Source of the DNA: Candidatus Nealsoniibacteriota bacterium
GTDB taxonomy: Bacteria; Patescibacteriota; Minisyncoccia; Minisyncoccales; PWPS01
Reading direction: 5' to 3'
DNA length: 40,848 nt
Assembly (NCBI GenBank): GCA_003560665.1
Contig: PWKK01000005.1
Span: forward strand, 1-40,848
The notes under the pieces are model-generated. The model had not been told where the DNA came from and ran no database searches. It was given only the letters and a program-made list of their open reading frames with translations. Below are positions 13,908-22,653 of this stretch, piece by piece. A program made the translations under genes and the position numbers. Numbering within the stretch: the first letter of the stretch is position 1; each line of letters begins with the position of its first letter.

Positions 13908-14861
13908 ATGGAACCAAAAAATAAAAGATTATTACTACTTTTAATTGTCCCTCTTGTCTTTTGGGGTGTTTTTTTGTTTTTTTCAGAGAAAAGTGATTCC
14001 GATGTAGTAATAGAGGGTGAAGAGACTGAAAGGCTGCCTTATCCTGAACATATTGGGGGACCGGACGACCATCCAAATCTTGATGTTGCAGCCGCTTTCT
14101 CTCTTTATTACAACGACGAGGAAGAGAAAGTTCTTTATGAAGAAAATGCCGATGAAGTATTTCCTATTGCCAGCATCAGCAAGTTGATGACTGCACTTGT
14201 TGTTTTTGAGAATTACAACCTAGAAAAACAACTTGGGGTAACCGAAGAAGAGGTTTTTTCGCGGACAGAGTTTCGCGATTTTCGAGCATGGCGAGAAACA
14301 GAAATAGAAGAGGTTGTTCACTCGATGCTTGTCGAATCAAATAATAGTGCCGCGTTTGCACTTGCTCTAATCAGCGATCGTTTCTTAGATGGTGAAGGTG
14401 ATTCTATTGAGGTTTTTATCGAAGCGATGAATGACAAAGCAAAAGAGATCGGGTTGAAAAAAACTCATTTCATAAATTCAAGTGGTCTTGATGGTAGAGA
14501 AGAGTACAATCGGTCAACGGCAAAAGAGATAGGTTTGTTTTCCAGATATATTCTTAAAAACAAAAAAGAAATTTTTGAAATTTCAAAGATGCCCTCGTAC
14601 CGCCTCTACTCTCCGGATGGTTTGGCGCACTACGAAGTCTTAAATACAAATATTTTTCTTCACTCAAATGATTTCCCGTGGGAAGAAAAGATAATAGGAG
14701 GGAAGACCGGATGGACTCGTGCAGCATTTGGCTGTCTCTTACTTGTCTTGGAACCTCCCGAAGGTGAAGGTTATATTGTAAATGTGGTTCTTGGAGCAGA
14801 AGACAGGTTCAAGGAAATGGAAAAACTGGTTGAATATGTTTACAGTGTTTATAATTTTTAA
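13908..14861 (+). CDS. D-alanyl-D-alanine carboxypeptidase (S11 family)
   Basis: 317 residues with an N-terminal membrane anchor or signal (about 7-25). The penicillin-binding motifs are complete: Ser89-Ile-Ser-Lys92, Ser144-Asn-Asn146 and Lys266-Thr-Gly268 (GGKTGWT). It trims the terminal D-Ala from peptidoglycan stem peptides outside the membrane. The length fits a catalytic domain without the long C-terminal domain of E. coli PBP5. The ATG follows the response regulator stop after 2 bases, so the two are likely co-translated. It is named by family only, because the dacA/dacB-type assignment is not decidable here. Confidence 0.92.
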   Translation: MEPKNKRLLLLLIVPLVFWGVFLFFSEKSDSDVVIEGEETERLPYPEHIGGPDDHPNLDVAAAFSLYYNDEEEKVLYEENADEVFPIASISKLMTALVVFENYNLEKQLGVTEEEVFSRTEFRDFRAWRETEIEEVVHSMLVESNNSAAFALALISDRFLDGEGDSIEVFIEAMNDKAKEIGLKKTHFINSSGLDGREEYNRSTAKEIGLFSRYILKNKKEIFEISKMPSYRLYSPDGLAHYEVLNTNIFLHSNDFPWEEKIIGGKTGWTRAAFGCLLLVLEPPEGEGYIVNVVLGAEDRFKEMEKLVEYVYSVYNF

Positions 14862-14873
14862 TGCCTCCCAAAT

Positions 14874-15941
14874 ATGTCAGAGATAGCAAGTAATATCATC
14901 AAAGTTTTTGCAACCGGATTTTTCTCGTTTCTCCTTGCTTTCTCAATGACGCCCGCACTTACAAGTTTTTTATACAAACACAAACTTTGGAAAAAAAGGG
15001 CAAAAGAAAAATCGATAGACGGGAAAAGAACAGAGTTCTTCTCCAAACTACATGCTGAGGAAAAAGTTAAAACACCTCGTCTCGGAGGACTTCTTATTTG
15101 GATTTCTGTTTCTCTGCTTACTTTTCTGCTTTATATTTTATCAGTTTTTATTGACACCGATTGGGTTGAAAAGATGAATTTTCTGAGTCGTGATCAGACG
15201 TGGCTTCCTCTGTTTACCTTAATAACCGCTTCTTTGGTTGGTCTGACTGATGATTTACTGCAGGTGCTAGATAACATGAAAGCAAAGTATATTGAAAACG
15301 GGTTAAGCTTACGCTATCGAATACTACTGGTAGCTTTAATTGGTTTAATTGGTGCATGGTGGTTTTATTTTCGGTTAGAGCAAAGCTTTATTTATGTTCC
15401 GATGATCGGCGATGTTTTTATTGGTGTGTTTTTTATTCCTTTTTTTATTATCGTAATGATTGCCGGTTATAGTGGGGGAGTGATTGACGGAATAGATGGT
15501 CTTTCCGGAGGCACCTTTGCTTCGATTTTTACCGCTTATACCGTAATCGCACTTTTTCAAGGACAAATTAATTTAGCGGCTTTTTGTTTGGCGATAGTGG
15601 GGAGTATTTTAGCCTTCTTGTGGTTTAACATTCCTCCTGCGAGGTTCTATATGGGAGAAACCGGAGTTATCGGACTCACCGCGACAATGACCGTGGTGGC
15701 CTTCCTGACAAATGCGGTTGCCGTTTTGCCAATAATTGCAGTTCTTCTCGTCGCCACCTCTGCTTCGGTCATCATTCAGCTTTCTTCAAAAAAACTTTTC
15801 GGAAGGAAAGTTTTTCTTGCCGCCCCTCTTCATCTTCACTTTGAAGCCGAAGGGTGGCCTCACTACAAGGTCACAATGCGTTTCTGGATTATCGGCTTGG
15901 TGGCTGCAATTTTGGGAGTGGTACTACATCTTCTGGGTTAA
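14874..15941 (+). CDS. mraY: Divergent phospho-N-acetylmuramoyl-pentapeptide transferase
   Basis: 355 residues with about ten membrane segments. It transfers phospho-MurNAc-pentapeptide to undecaprenyl phosphate, giving lipid I. Family markers are GLTDDLLQ (123-130, the DD pair), IDGIDGLSGG (204-213) and MGETG (260-264). PLHLHFEAEGW (318-328) replaces the usual PIHHHFE. The Asn residues normally before DGxDGL (NxxN) are replaced by GYSGGVIDG. So it is clearly MraY-like and in MraY context (murD, ftsW, murG follow) but atypical in the active-site loops. ATG 14874 lies 12 bases after the upstream stop. Confidence 0.85.
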   Translation: MSEIASNIIKVFATGFFSFLLAFSMTPALTSFLYKHKLWKKRAKEKSIDGKRTEFFSKLHAEEKVKTPRLGGLLIWISVSLLTFLLYILSVFIDTDWVEKMNFLSRDQTWLPLFTLITASLVGLTDDLLQVLDNMKAKYIENGLSLRYRILLVALIGLIGAWWFYFRLEQSFIYVPMIGDVFIGVFFIPFFIIVMIAGYSGGVIDGIDGLSGGTFASIFTAYTVIALFQGQINLAAFCLAIVGSILAFLWFNIPPARFYMGETGVIGLTATMTVVAFLTNAVAVLPIIAVLLVATSASVIIQLSSKKLFGRKVFLAAPLHLHFEAEGWPHYKVTMRFWIIGLVAAILGVVLHLLG

Positions 15942-15964
15942 TTTTCGAATAAGGTAAACTATTT

Positions 15965-17203
15965 ATGCTAATTTCAGAATTACACAAGAAAAAGATTTTG
16001 ATACTGGGCCTCGGAGAAGAGGGGATTGACAACCTTCTTTTTTGTAAAAAAAACGTTTCCTACAGCAAGCTGGGAGTTGCGGACTTTCTTCCATACGAGA
16101 AGATTGACGTAAAAAAGAGAAAACACCTTACTGATGACATTGATTTTTTTCTTGGTGAAAATTATCTTTCGGCAACAAAGGAGTATGACATTGTTATAAA
16201 GTCACCGGGAGTTCCTTTTTCTGTTATTAAGAAAAAAGAAGGGGTAACCTCTCAGAGCGATATTTTTCTTTCAAACTGCAAAGGACGAGTTATTGGTGTT
16301 ACTGGGACAAAAGGGAAAAGCACCACCTCTACGATACTAAACGAAACTTTGTGCTCAGCAGGATTTAATTCTTACCTTATCGGAAATATTGGGAAACCGG
16401 CACTCTCTTACCTTGGAACGGAAAAGAAAGACGATTTTTTTGTTTATGAATTGTCAAGCTTTCAACTGCAGACTGTAAGCAAAAGCCCATCAATTGCAAT
16501 TCTGCTCAATGTTTTTGTTGATCACCTAGACAAGCATCAAAACTTTGCAGAGTATGTAGACGCAAAGAAAAAAATAACGTTGTTTCAAAAAAGCAATGAT
16601 TTCTTTATTTACAACGATAAAGATTATTGTGCACAAAAAATTGCCCAGGAAACTGCGGCAAAAAAAATTCCTTTTTCCCCAGCAAATTCACTGAACCCGG
16701 TTTTAAAAGTAATGGAAGTTTTTGGGATAGAAAAGCACTTTCTTGAAGACGTTGTATGTAATTTTAAGGGCCTCCCGCACCGAACAGAATATATCGGTAG
16801 CTATCGAGGAATAATTTTTTACAACGATTCTGCGGCCACAATTCCTGAAGCAACGATAAAGGCGATTAAGGGTTTGAAAAATGTTCAAACAATAGTTTTA
16901 GGGGGGTCAGACAAGGGAGTTGATGTTTCCGGGCTTCTTGCTACAGTAAAAAGTAGTGGCATCCAAAATGTTGTTCTTTTTAAGGGAAGTGCAAAAAACA
17001 TAGAAGAGGATTTAAAAAAATCCGGAAAAGTTGTTTTTCCGGCGGGAAGCATGAAAGAGGCTGTTAAACATTGCTTTCAAAATACAGATCGAGAAAAAGT
17101 TTGCTTGCTTTCACCGGGATTTGCGAGTTTTAATATGTTTAAAAACTACAAGGAAAGAGGGGAGTTGTTTAAAAAGTATGTACGTTGTTATGAAAACCTA
17201 TAA
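15965..17203 (+). CDS. murD: UDP-N-acetylmuramoylalanine--D-glutamate ligase
   Basis: 412 residues. P-loop GTKGKST (114-120), YELSSFQL, NDSAATIPEA and the C-terminal SPGFASFNMFKNYKERGELF are the MurD forms of these motifs. It adds D-Glu to UDP-MurNAc-L-Ala. The start at 15965 has a weak AAGG 10 bases upstream. The stop TAA directly abuts the ftsW start. Confidence 0.93.
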   Translation: MLISELHKKKILILGLGEEGIDNLLFCKKNVSYSKLGVADFLPYEKIDVKKRKHLTDDIDFFLGENYLSATKEYDIVIKSPGVPFSVIKKKEGVTSQSDIFLSNCKGRVIGVTGTKGKSTTSTILNETLCSAGFNSYLIGNIGKPALSYLGTEKKDDFFVYELSSFQLQTVSKSPSIAILLNVFVDHLDKHQNFAEYVDAKKKITLFQKSNDFFIYNDKDYCAQKIAQETAAKKIPFSPANSLNPVLKVMEVFGIEKHFLEDVVCNFKGLPHRTEYIGSYRGIIFYNDSAATIPEATIKAIKGLKNVQTIVLGGSDKGVDVSGLLATVKSSGIQNVVLFKGSAKNIEEDLKKSGKVVFPAGSMKEAVKHCFQNTDREKVCLLSPGFASFNMFKNYKERGELFKKYVRCYENL

Positions 17204-18292
17204 ATGAAAAACAAAACACCCGATTACATATTACTTTTAATTACGGGAATGATTATTTTTTTCGGTCTTTTTGCTTTAGCTAGTGCGGCCTCTGTAAGAT
17301 CAAGTGTCTTTTTCTCGCAGCAACTAATTTTCGGTTTTATACCCGGTATCGTCGTTGCTTTCGTTTTGTTTAAAACTCCTCTTTCCTTAATCCAAAAGTG
17401 GGCTCCATATATTCTTCTTCTCAATATATTTTTCCTTTTTCTTGTTTTTATTCCTTTTTTTTCAGAAACAGTGAGAGGAGCATCAAGGTGGGTTTCACTG
17501 GGACCTCTTTCTTTTCAACCGACCGAGTTTTTAAAGCTTACTTTTATTGTTTATCTTTCAAGTTGGCTTACTAAAAAAAATCAAGGAAGAAGAAAAAAGG
17601 ACACCCCGCTTTTTAGTGACACTCTGTTGCCCTTTCTGATTGTTTCTGTGCTTATCGGAACACTGCTTATTCTTCAACCTGATTTGAGCACTCTTGCAGT
17701 TATTCTTTTTACCGCTCTCGTTATTTACTTTACGGCGAAAACTCCTTTCTGGCACAGCATTGTTATTGTTGCTTCAGGATTAACAGCACTGTTTTTTATG
17801 ATTAAATTCACACCATACAGGATGAGTAGAGTCATCGGTGTACTTAATCCCGATTTTGATCCACTGGCTTCAACATATCAGTTAAGACAACTTCTTATCA
17901 CCGTAGGATCGGGGGGGCTTTTTGGTATCGGCATCGGAATGAGTCAACAGAAATTTGGCTTCGTGCCGCTCCCCGCAACAGATTCAATTTTCGCTATCTT
18001 AGCGGAAGAAACAGGTTTTGTCGGAAGTATTCTCTTGTTGTTACTGTTCTTTGCTTTTTTCTACCGGGGCTTTCTCGTTGCAAAGGACAATAAAAACGGA
18101 TTTGCTCGTCTTGTCGCTTTAGGGATATGTGTCTGGATTTTCATTCAAACTTCTATTAATATAGGGGTAATGGTGGGAGTTGTTCCCGTTACGGGAATAC
18201 CTCTTCCATTTATAAGTTATGGGAAGTCACATCTTATCGCTGAACTGGCGGCGGTGGGAATATTGCTTAACGCATCGCAATATAAAAGGTAA
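17204..18292 (+). CDS. ftsW: FtsW/RodA-family lipid II polymerase (SEDS)
   Basis: 362 residues with about ten membrane segments. SEDS signatures include GASRWVSLGPLSFQPTEFLKL (about 86-106), GSGGLFGIGIGMSQQKFGFVPLPATDSIFAI and VPVTGIPLPFISYG. The last motif usually reads ISYGGSS or ISYGGTS; here it is ISYGKSH. Context (murD before, murG after) favours FtsW over RodA, though PBP2 and mreCD elsewhere in the window would need a RodA partner too. The ATG follows the murD stop with no gap. Confidence 0.85.
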   Translation: MKNKTPDYILLLITGMIIFFGLFALASAASVRSSVFFSQQLIFGFIPGIVVAFVLFKTPLSLIQKWAPYILLLNIFFLFLVFIPFFSETVRGASRWVSLGPLSFQPTEFLKLTFIVYLSSWLTKKNQGRRKKDTPLFSDTLLPFLIVSVLIGTLLILQPDLSTLAVILFTALVIYFTAKTPFWHSIVIVASGLTALFFMIKFTPYRMSRVIGVLNPDFDPLASTYQLRQLLITVGSGGLFGIGIGMSQQKFGFVPLPATDSIFAILAEETGFVGSILLLLLFFAFFYRGFLVAKDNKNGFARLVALGICVWIFIQTSINIGVMVGVVPVTGIPLPFISYGKSHLIAELAAVGILLNASQYKR

Positions 18293-18311
18293 ATTTCTAA
18301 ATTAGTGTTAT

Positions 18312-19460
18312 ATGGGAAAAGTACAAAAATACAAGGTCGCATTTACGGGAGGAGGAACGGGAGGACATATTTTTCCACTTGTTTCGATTATCCGAGAGTT
18401 AAAGGAGATTGTTCCGGAAGAATCCTTGGAAATCTATTATATCGGCCCAAAAGATAAACACTCAAAAGAACAAATGGAAAAAGAAGCGGGGAAGGTGAGA
18501 TACATTTATACCGGAAAGCTAAGGAGATATTCCGGAATTAAAACAAAAATTCAAAATTTTGTTGATATTTTTTTCAGAGTTCCCTTAGGGTTTGTTCAAT
18601 CTTTTTTTTATCTCTACATCTTCTCACCGGATCTAGTTTTCGGTAAAGGGGGCCACGGATCACTTCCGGTGATACTGACTGCCAAGATTTTTCAAATACC
18701 AATTATTTTGCACGAGTCTGATATAGTAGCCGGGGCAACAAATCAGTTCCTTCAGAAATTTTCATCCGAAACCTTTGTTTCCTTTCCGCAAACAGAAAAA
18801 ATTAACGTAAAAAAACTGTTTGTTGTCGGAAATCCGATAAGGAGAGAGGTTTTGAATGGAAACAGAGAAAAAGCAAAAGAGATATTTAATTTAAAAGGAG
18901 AAAAGCCGGTAATCTTGATTCTTGGTGGTTCGCAGGGGAGTGAACGAATAAACGATTTGTTTCTTTCTTCTTCTACCGGATTTCTAGAGTATTTTTCGGT
19001 ACTCCACCAGTGCGGAGAGGCTAACTATAAGCAAGTTTTTGCGGAATCAAATGCGACAATCAAAGAGGAACTTCGAAAGGATTATCAAGTTGTACCCTTT
19101 CTCAATGGAGAGCAACTGGCACACGCTTATGCTTTAGCCGACATTGTGGTGAGCAGAGCAGGATCGAGTAGTATTTTTGAAATTGCTGCAACGGGGAACG
19201 CGGGAGTTTTTCTACCTCTTCCCGAAGCAGCTCAGGATCACCAAGCTAAAAATGCCTATGCTTACTCCGCGACCGGAGCGGCCGTTGTTTTTGAAGAAGA
19301 AAACCTAAGCCCACACTTCTTTTTGGAAAAGATAAAAGAGCTTTTCTCTCCCATAGAACAGGTTAAAATTATGGAGAAAAATGCAAAAATATTTGCGCGA
19401 CCACGAGCGGGATATGTGATTGCAGCCTACATCAAAGAGTATTTAACTCGTAACGAATAG
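18312..19460 (+). CDS. murG: Lipid II synthase (undecaprenyl-PP-MurNAc-pentapeptide GlcNAc transferase)
   Basis: 382 residues, GT28 glycosyltransferase on the inner face of the membrane. GGTGGHIFPLVSI (14-26) is the lipid I/diphosphate loop. SRAGSSSIFEIAATG and PLPEAAQDHQAKNA are the UDP-GlcNAc-binding C-terminal motifs. A hydrophobic patch near FVQSFFYLYIF fits membrane contact. It lies 19 bases after ftsW and 3 bases before gltX. Confidence 0.93.
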   Translation: MGKVQKYKVAFTGGGTGGHIFPLVSIIRELKEIVPEESLEIYYIGPKDKHSKEQMEKEAGKVRYIYTGKLRRYSGIKTKIQNFVDIFFRVPLGFVQSFFYLYIFSPDLVFGKGGHGSLPVILTAKIFQIPIILHESDIVAGATNQFLQKFSSETFVSFPQTEKINVKKLFVVGNPIRREVLNGNREKAKEIFNLKGEKPVILILGGSQGSERINDLFLSSSTGFLEYFSVLHQCGEANYKQVFAESNATIKEELRKDYQVVPFLNGEQLAHAYALADIVVSRAGSSSIFEIAATGNAGVFLPLPEAAQDHQAKNAYAYSATGAAVVFEEENLSPHFFLEKIKELFSPIEQVKIMEKNAKIFARPRAGYVIAAYIKEYLTRNE

Positions 19461-19463
19461 TTA

Positions 19464-20993
19464 ATGAAAAATAAATTTAAAAAAGTAAGAGTACGTTTTG
19501 CTCCTTCTCCTACAGGCCTTTTTCATGTGGGTTCTGCAAGAACAGCACTTTTTAATTTTTTATTTGCCCGAAAAAACCGAGGAGAGTTTATTTTAAGAAT
19601 AGAAGACACTGATAGGGAAAGATCAAAAAGAGAGTATGAAGAGGATATTATGCGAAGTTTAGATTGGATGGGTGTTTCTTGGGATGAGGGGCCTTATCGG
19701 CAATCCGAAAGAAAAGAGGTTTATAGAAAACATCTTCTTCGCTTGATAGAAGAGGGAAAAGCTTATTACTGCTTTTGCACCAAGAAACAACTGGAAGGGG
19801 CAAAAGAAAAGCAAAGGAAGAGAAAGGAGCCTCCGCGGTATGAAGGAAAGTGTTTCTCGCTATCAAACACAAAGAGAGAAAGATTAATTAAAGAAGGAAA
19901 AGAGTTTGTTGTGCGTCTTAGAATACCAGAAGATGAAAATTTGGAATTTAACGACAGGATAAAGGGAAAGATAAAGTTTAATGCAAAAGATATCGGAGGA
20001 GATTTTGTTATCGCTAAGGGCGATCTTTCCACCCTTTATAATTTTGTTTGTGCAATAGATGACCATGAGATGAAAATAACCCATGTAATTCGTGGTGAAG
20101 ATCACCTTTCTAATACTCCGAAACAGATTCTAATTCAAAGAGCGCTCAAATTTAATGCTCCGGAATTTGCTCACATGGCTCTTACACTTGGTACCGATAA
20201 GAGTAAGTTAAGTAAGCGTCACGGAGCGGTTTCCTTGGGAGAATACATGGAAAAGGGGTATCTCCCAGAGGCTTTTGTTAATTTTATTGCTCTTTTAGGG
20301 TGGCACCCGGGAGGAGAAAATGAGATCTACTCACTGGATGAAATTATTGAAAAATTTTCACTCGATGACTGTCAAAAATCAGGGGCGATATTTGACATTA
20401 GAAAGTTAGAATACATCAACGGATACTACATAAGGAAGATGAAAACGGAAAAACTAGCAAACCTTTGTATTCCGTATCTCGTCAGTGCGGGGTTGCTTTC
20501 CACCGAGTTTGAAGAAGAGCAGTATCCTCCGGCATACGGTGGCGTCCAACCAAAGCTTTCTTACCACATCCCGGCATCACAAGAAAAAGTAACTTTTGAC
20601 AAAATAGTGGAGATAATCTCTCTCTATCAGGAAAGGATGAAATTACTCTCGGAGACAAAAGATCTTGTCGATTACTTTTTCCTCGAAGAAGTTGATTATG
20701 AAAAAAATCTTCTTTTTTGGAAAGGTGCAGGAGAAGAAGAAACAAAAAAGAATCTTGAAAAATGCATCAGTGTTATATCCTCGTTTAAAAAATGGGACAA
20801 GTCTTTAATCGAAAAAACACTACTAAAAAAGGCGGGAGAGGGTGGAGACCGAGGAAAAATGTTGTGGCCACTGAGAGTAGCTTTAAGCGGTAAAAAGGCT
20901 TCTGCGGGACCTTTTGACATTATCTGGGTGTTAGGACGAGAAAAGACATTAAAGCGTCTTAAAACGGCAATAAATAAGCTAAAAATGGACTAA
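19464..20993 (+). CDS. gltX: Glutamyl-tRNA synthetase
   Basis: 509 residues, class I synthetase. The HIGH-type motif is HVGS at 21-24 in FAPSPTGLFHVGSARTALFN. The KMSKS-type motif is KLSKR at 248-252. The C-terminal end ALSGKKASAGPFDIIWVLGREKTLKRL is typical. It may charge both tRNA-Glu and tRNA-Gln if the genome uses the amidotransferase route; that is not decidable here. It begins 3 bases after murG. Confidence 0.95.
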   Translation: MKNKFKKVRVRFAPSPTGLFHVGSARTALFNFLFARKNRGEFILRIEDTDRERSKREYEEDIMRSLDWMGVSWDEGPYRQSERKEVYRKHLLRLIEEGKAYYCFCTKKQLEGAKEKQRKRKEPPRYEGKCFSLSNTKRERLIKEGKEFVVRLRIPEDENLEFNDRIKGKIKFNAKDIGGDFVIAKGDLSTLYNFVCAIDDHEMKITHVIRGEDHLSNTPKQILIQRALKFNAPEFAHMALTLGTDKSKLSKRHGAVSLGEYMEKGYLPEAFVNFIALLGWHPGGENEIYSLDEIIEKFSLDDCQKSGAIFDIRKLEYINGYYIRKMKTEKLANLCIPYLVSAGLLSTEFEEEQYPPAYGGVQPKLSYHIPASQEKVTFDKIVEIISLYQERMKLLSETKDLVDYFFLEEVDYEKNLLFWKGAGEEETKKNLEKCISVISSFKKWDKSLIEKTLLKKAGEGGDRGKMLWPLRVALSGKKASAGPFDIIWVLGREKTLKRLKTAINKLKMD

Positions 20994-21015
20994 TGTCCTT
21001 GAAAATAGGGGATTT

Positions 21016-21312
21016 ATGATAAAAAACACACTTAGCTTCATACTTCTGTTATTTTTAATATATTTGTCAATAGTTTTTATAAAATCCGGGCATACGGGTG
21101 AATCGTTTTCAATACACATCAGAGAAGAGGTGGTTCAACTTACCAGTGCACCTCGAGAGAGGATAATTAATTTTTTAGAAAAGAGAAGAGAAAATATTGA
21201 AAAAGAAGTTGAAAGAGAAAGAGAACAGATAAAAGAAGAAGCAAAAGATACAGGAGGGCGTATATGGCAAGAGATAATAGACTTTGTATTAAGAAGAAAA
21301 AGCGAAGAGTAG
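21016..21312 (+). CDS. Small membrane protein with coiled-coil tail
   Basis: 98 residues: one membrane helix (about 6-22), then a charged helical region from about 50 to 90 (RENIEKEVEREREQIKEEAKD) likely to form a coiled coil. No family recognised. A purine stretch AGGGG lies 4 bases before the ATG. It follows gltX by 22 bases and precedes the xerC promoter, so it probably ends the long operon. Confidence 0.65.
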   Translation: MIKNTLSFILLLFLIYLSIVFIKSGHTGESFSIHIREEVVQLTSAPRERIINFLEKRRENIEKEVEREREQIKEEAKDTGGRIWQEIIDFVLRRKSEE

Positions 21313-21329
21313 TGTTTTTTAGACGGGCA

Positions 21330-21358
21330 TTGACAAAAGGAGATAGAATGATTATACT
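21330..21358 (+). promoter_or_regulatory. Consensus-type promoter of the Xer recombinase gene
   Basis: TTGACA (21330-21335), 17-base spacer, TATACT (21353-21358). This is one of the few promoters here with a full -35. A palindrome overlaps its -10 and start region. Confidence 0.7.
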
Positions 21359-21383
21359 TCGCATAAGATAACTTTACCGAAGT
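21356..21383. promoter_or_regulatory. dif-like palindrome or operator at the xer promoter
   Basis: Two 11-bp arms, ACTTCGCATAA (21356-21366) and TTTACCGAAGT (21373-21383), flank a 6-bp centre (21367-21372). Eight of 11 positions are symmetrical, with perfect ACTTCG/CGAAGT ends. The 11-6-11 layout and 28-bp length match Xer recombination sites (dif), but the right arm is not close to the usual XerD arm. It overlaps the -10 of the xer promoter, so an operator or autoregulatory Xer-binding site is equally possible. Confidence 0.4.
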
Positions 21384-21408
21384 TTGAGCCTAATATTACC
21401 AAATAACA

Positions 21409-22365
21409 ATGAAAAAGGACAACACTCCTATTATAAGCCATATTGCTCGTTTTCTAGAGTATCTTGATATTGAGAAAGGAGTTTCCAATAAAACTCAGGA
21501 AACATACACTCGCTTTCTGCAAAACTTTATTCGTTGGATTGAGAAAAACAATTTAGAAAAACTAAAACCTCACGAGCTAACGGATGAACATGTTTGGAAG
21601 TATCGAGTTTATCTTTCCAAGCGCGTAACGCAGAAAAAAGAACCTATCAAAAAAAGTACTCGTAACTATTATCTTATCGCCCTACGTGCACTTCTTAATT
21701 ATTTTGCTGATCGTGACATAGCGTCGCTTCCGGCCGAGAAAGTGAAACTGACCAAAGAAGACAAAGAACGAACGGTAAAGTTTTTAGATCTCAAGCAGAT
21801 TGAGCGCCTCTTGCTATCTCCTGACACATCAACAATGGTTGGTTTGCGGGATCGTGCTATCTTGGAAACTCTTTTCTCTACCGGACTCAGAGTTGCCGAG
21901 TTGGTTGAACTAGACCGCGAGCAGATAAAAATTACCAACGATAACGAAATACTGGAGGTTTCTATTGTTGGCAAAGGTGGTCATCCACGCACAGTCTACT
22001 TCTCGGAACGTACGCTAAAAGCCCTTTATAAGTACATTAAATCACGCAAAGATAAAGAGAAGGCCTTGTTTATAAGGTACAAGGGTCCGAAAGATGCTTC
22101 GAGAAGAATTACTCCCCGCTCGGTGGAAAGCATCGTTAAGAAGTATGCAAAAAAAACCGGCATTCCGGTTATGACAACACCTCACACACTGCGACACTCG
22201 TACGCTACCGATCTGTTGGCCCAAGGCGTAGATTTAAGGATGATTCAAGAGTTTTTGGGACACCGAAACATTGCTACCACACAGATTTACACTCATATTA
22301 CAAGTCAGAAACTAAGAGATATCCATAAAAAATTTCACAGCGGAAAAGGTATGAAAGAAAAATAA
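21409..22365 (+). CDS. Tyrosine recombinase of the XerC/XerD type
   Basis: 318 residues. An N-terminal SAM-like core-binding domain (about 10-105) precedes a complete catalytic domain: Arg161 (STGLRVAEL), Lys189 (GKGGHPR), His259 and Arg262 (HTLRHSYATDLL), His285 (LGHRN) and nucleophile Tyr294 (IYTHI). The Xer-like length and the absence of nearby mobile-element genes point to chromosome dimer resolution rather than a phage integrase. XerC versus XerD is not decidable from this alone. It has its own promoter with a dif-like palindrome. Confidence 0.9.
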   Translation: MKKDNTPIISHIARFLEYLDIEKGVSNKTQETYTRFLQNFIRWIEKNNLEKLKPHELTDEHVWKYRVYLSKRVTQKKEPIKKSTRNYYLIALRALLNYFADRDIASLPAEKVKLTKEDKERTVKFLDLKQIERLLLSPDTSTMVGLRDRAILETLFSTGLRVAELVELDREQIKITNDNEILEVSIVGKGGHPRTVYFSERTLKALYKYIKSRKDKEKALFIRYKGPKDASRRITPRSVESIVKKYAKKTGIPVMTTPHTLRHSYATDLLAQGVDLRMIQEFLGHRNIATTQIYTHITSQKLRDIHKKFHSGKGMKEK

Positions 22366-22403
22366 AAGAGTCCCCTTTTCCCACCTTCTCTTAAACTAAA
22401 AAC

Positions 22404-22432
22404 TTGACAAAAACAGTAATTGTTTGTTTAAT
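22404..22432 (+). promoter_or_regulatory. Plus-strand promoter antisense to the 22428-22613 gene
   Basis: TTGACA (22404-22409), 17-base spacer, TTTAAT (22427-22432). The next plus-strand gene is rpmA at 22654, so a transcript from here would run antisense across the whole 61-residue minus-strand gene and form a ~215-base leader for rpmA. Confidence 0.5.
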
Positions 22433-22613
22433 ATTCTTCTACAATCTCTTCATCGGGGTATATCGGTTGCTTAAATTCAAGAGGCTCTTTTTCTTCCATT
22501 TTTGCGACAATAAATCCTAAAGAAAAGGAAAACATCGAGACGAGCACCACAGCGATAAAAAGCAAAATATCTTCTCGATGAGCTTTGACAAATTGGATAA
22601 TTTTTGTTATCAT
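22428..22613 (-). CDS. Small single-pass membrane protein
   Basis: 61 residues: a short basic N-terminus (FVKAHREDI), one long membrane helix (about 17-38) and an acidic C-terminal tail (PDEEIVEEY). The pattern DILLFIAVVLVS followed by LGFIVAK looks like a conserved small membrane protein, but I cannot name it. It is divergent from rpmA, with 40 bases between the starts. A TATATT box lies 13 bases before its ATG. Confidence 0.65.
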   Translation of the reverse strand: MITKIIQFVKAHREDILLFIAVVLVSMFSFSLGFIVAKMEEKEPLEFKQPIYPDEEIVEEY

Positions 22614-22653
22614 AACTTTGTTTTTTAATATACCTTTATAACAAAAAAATAGT

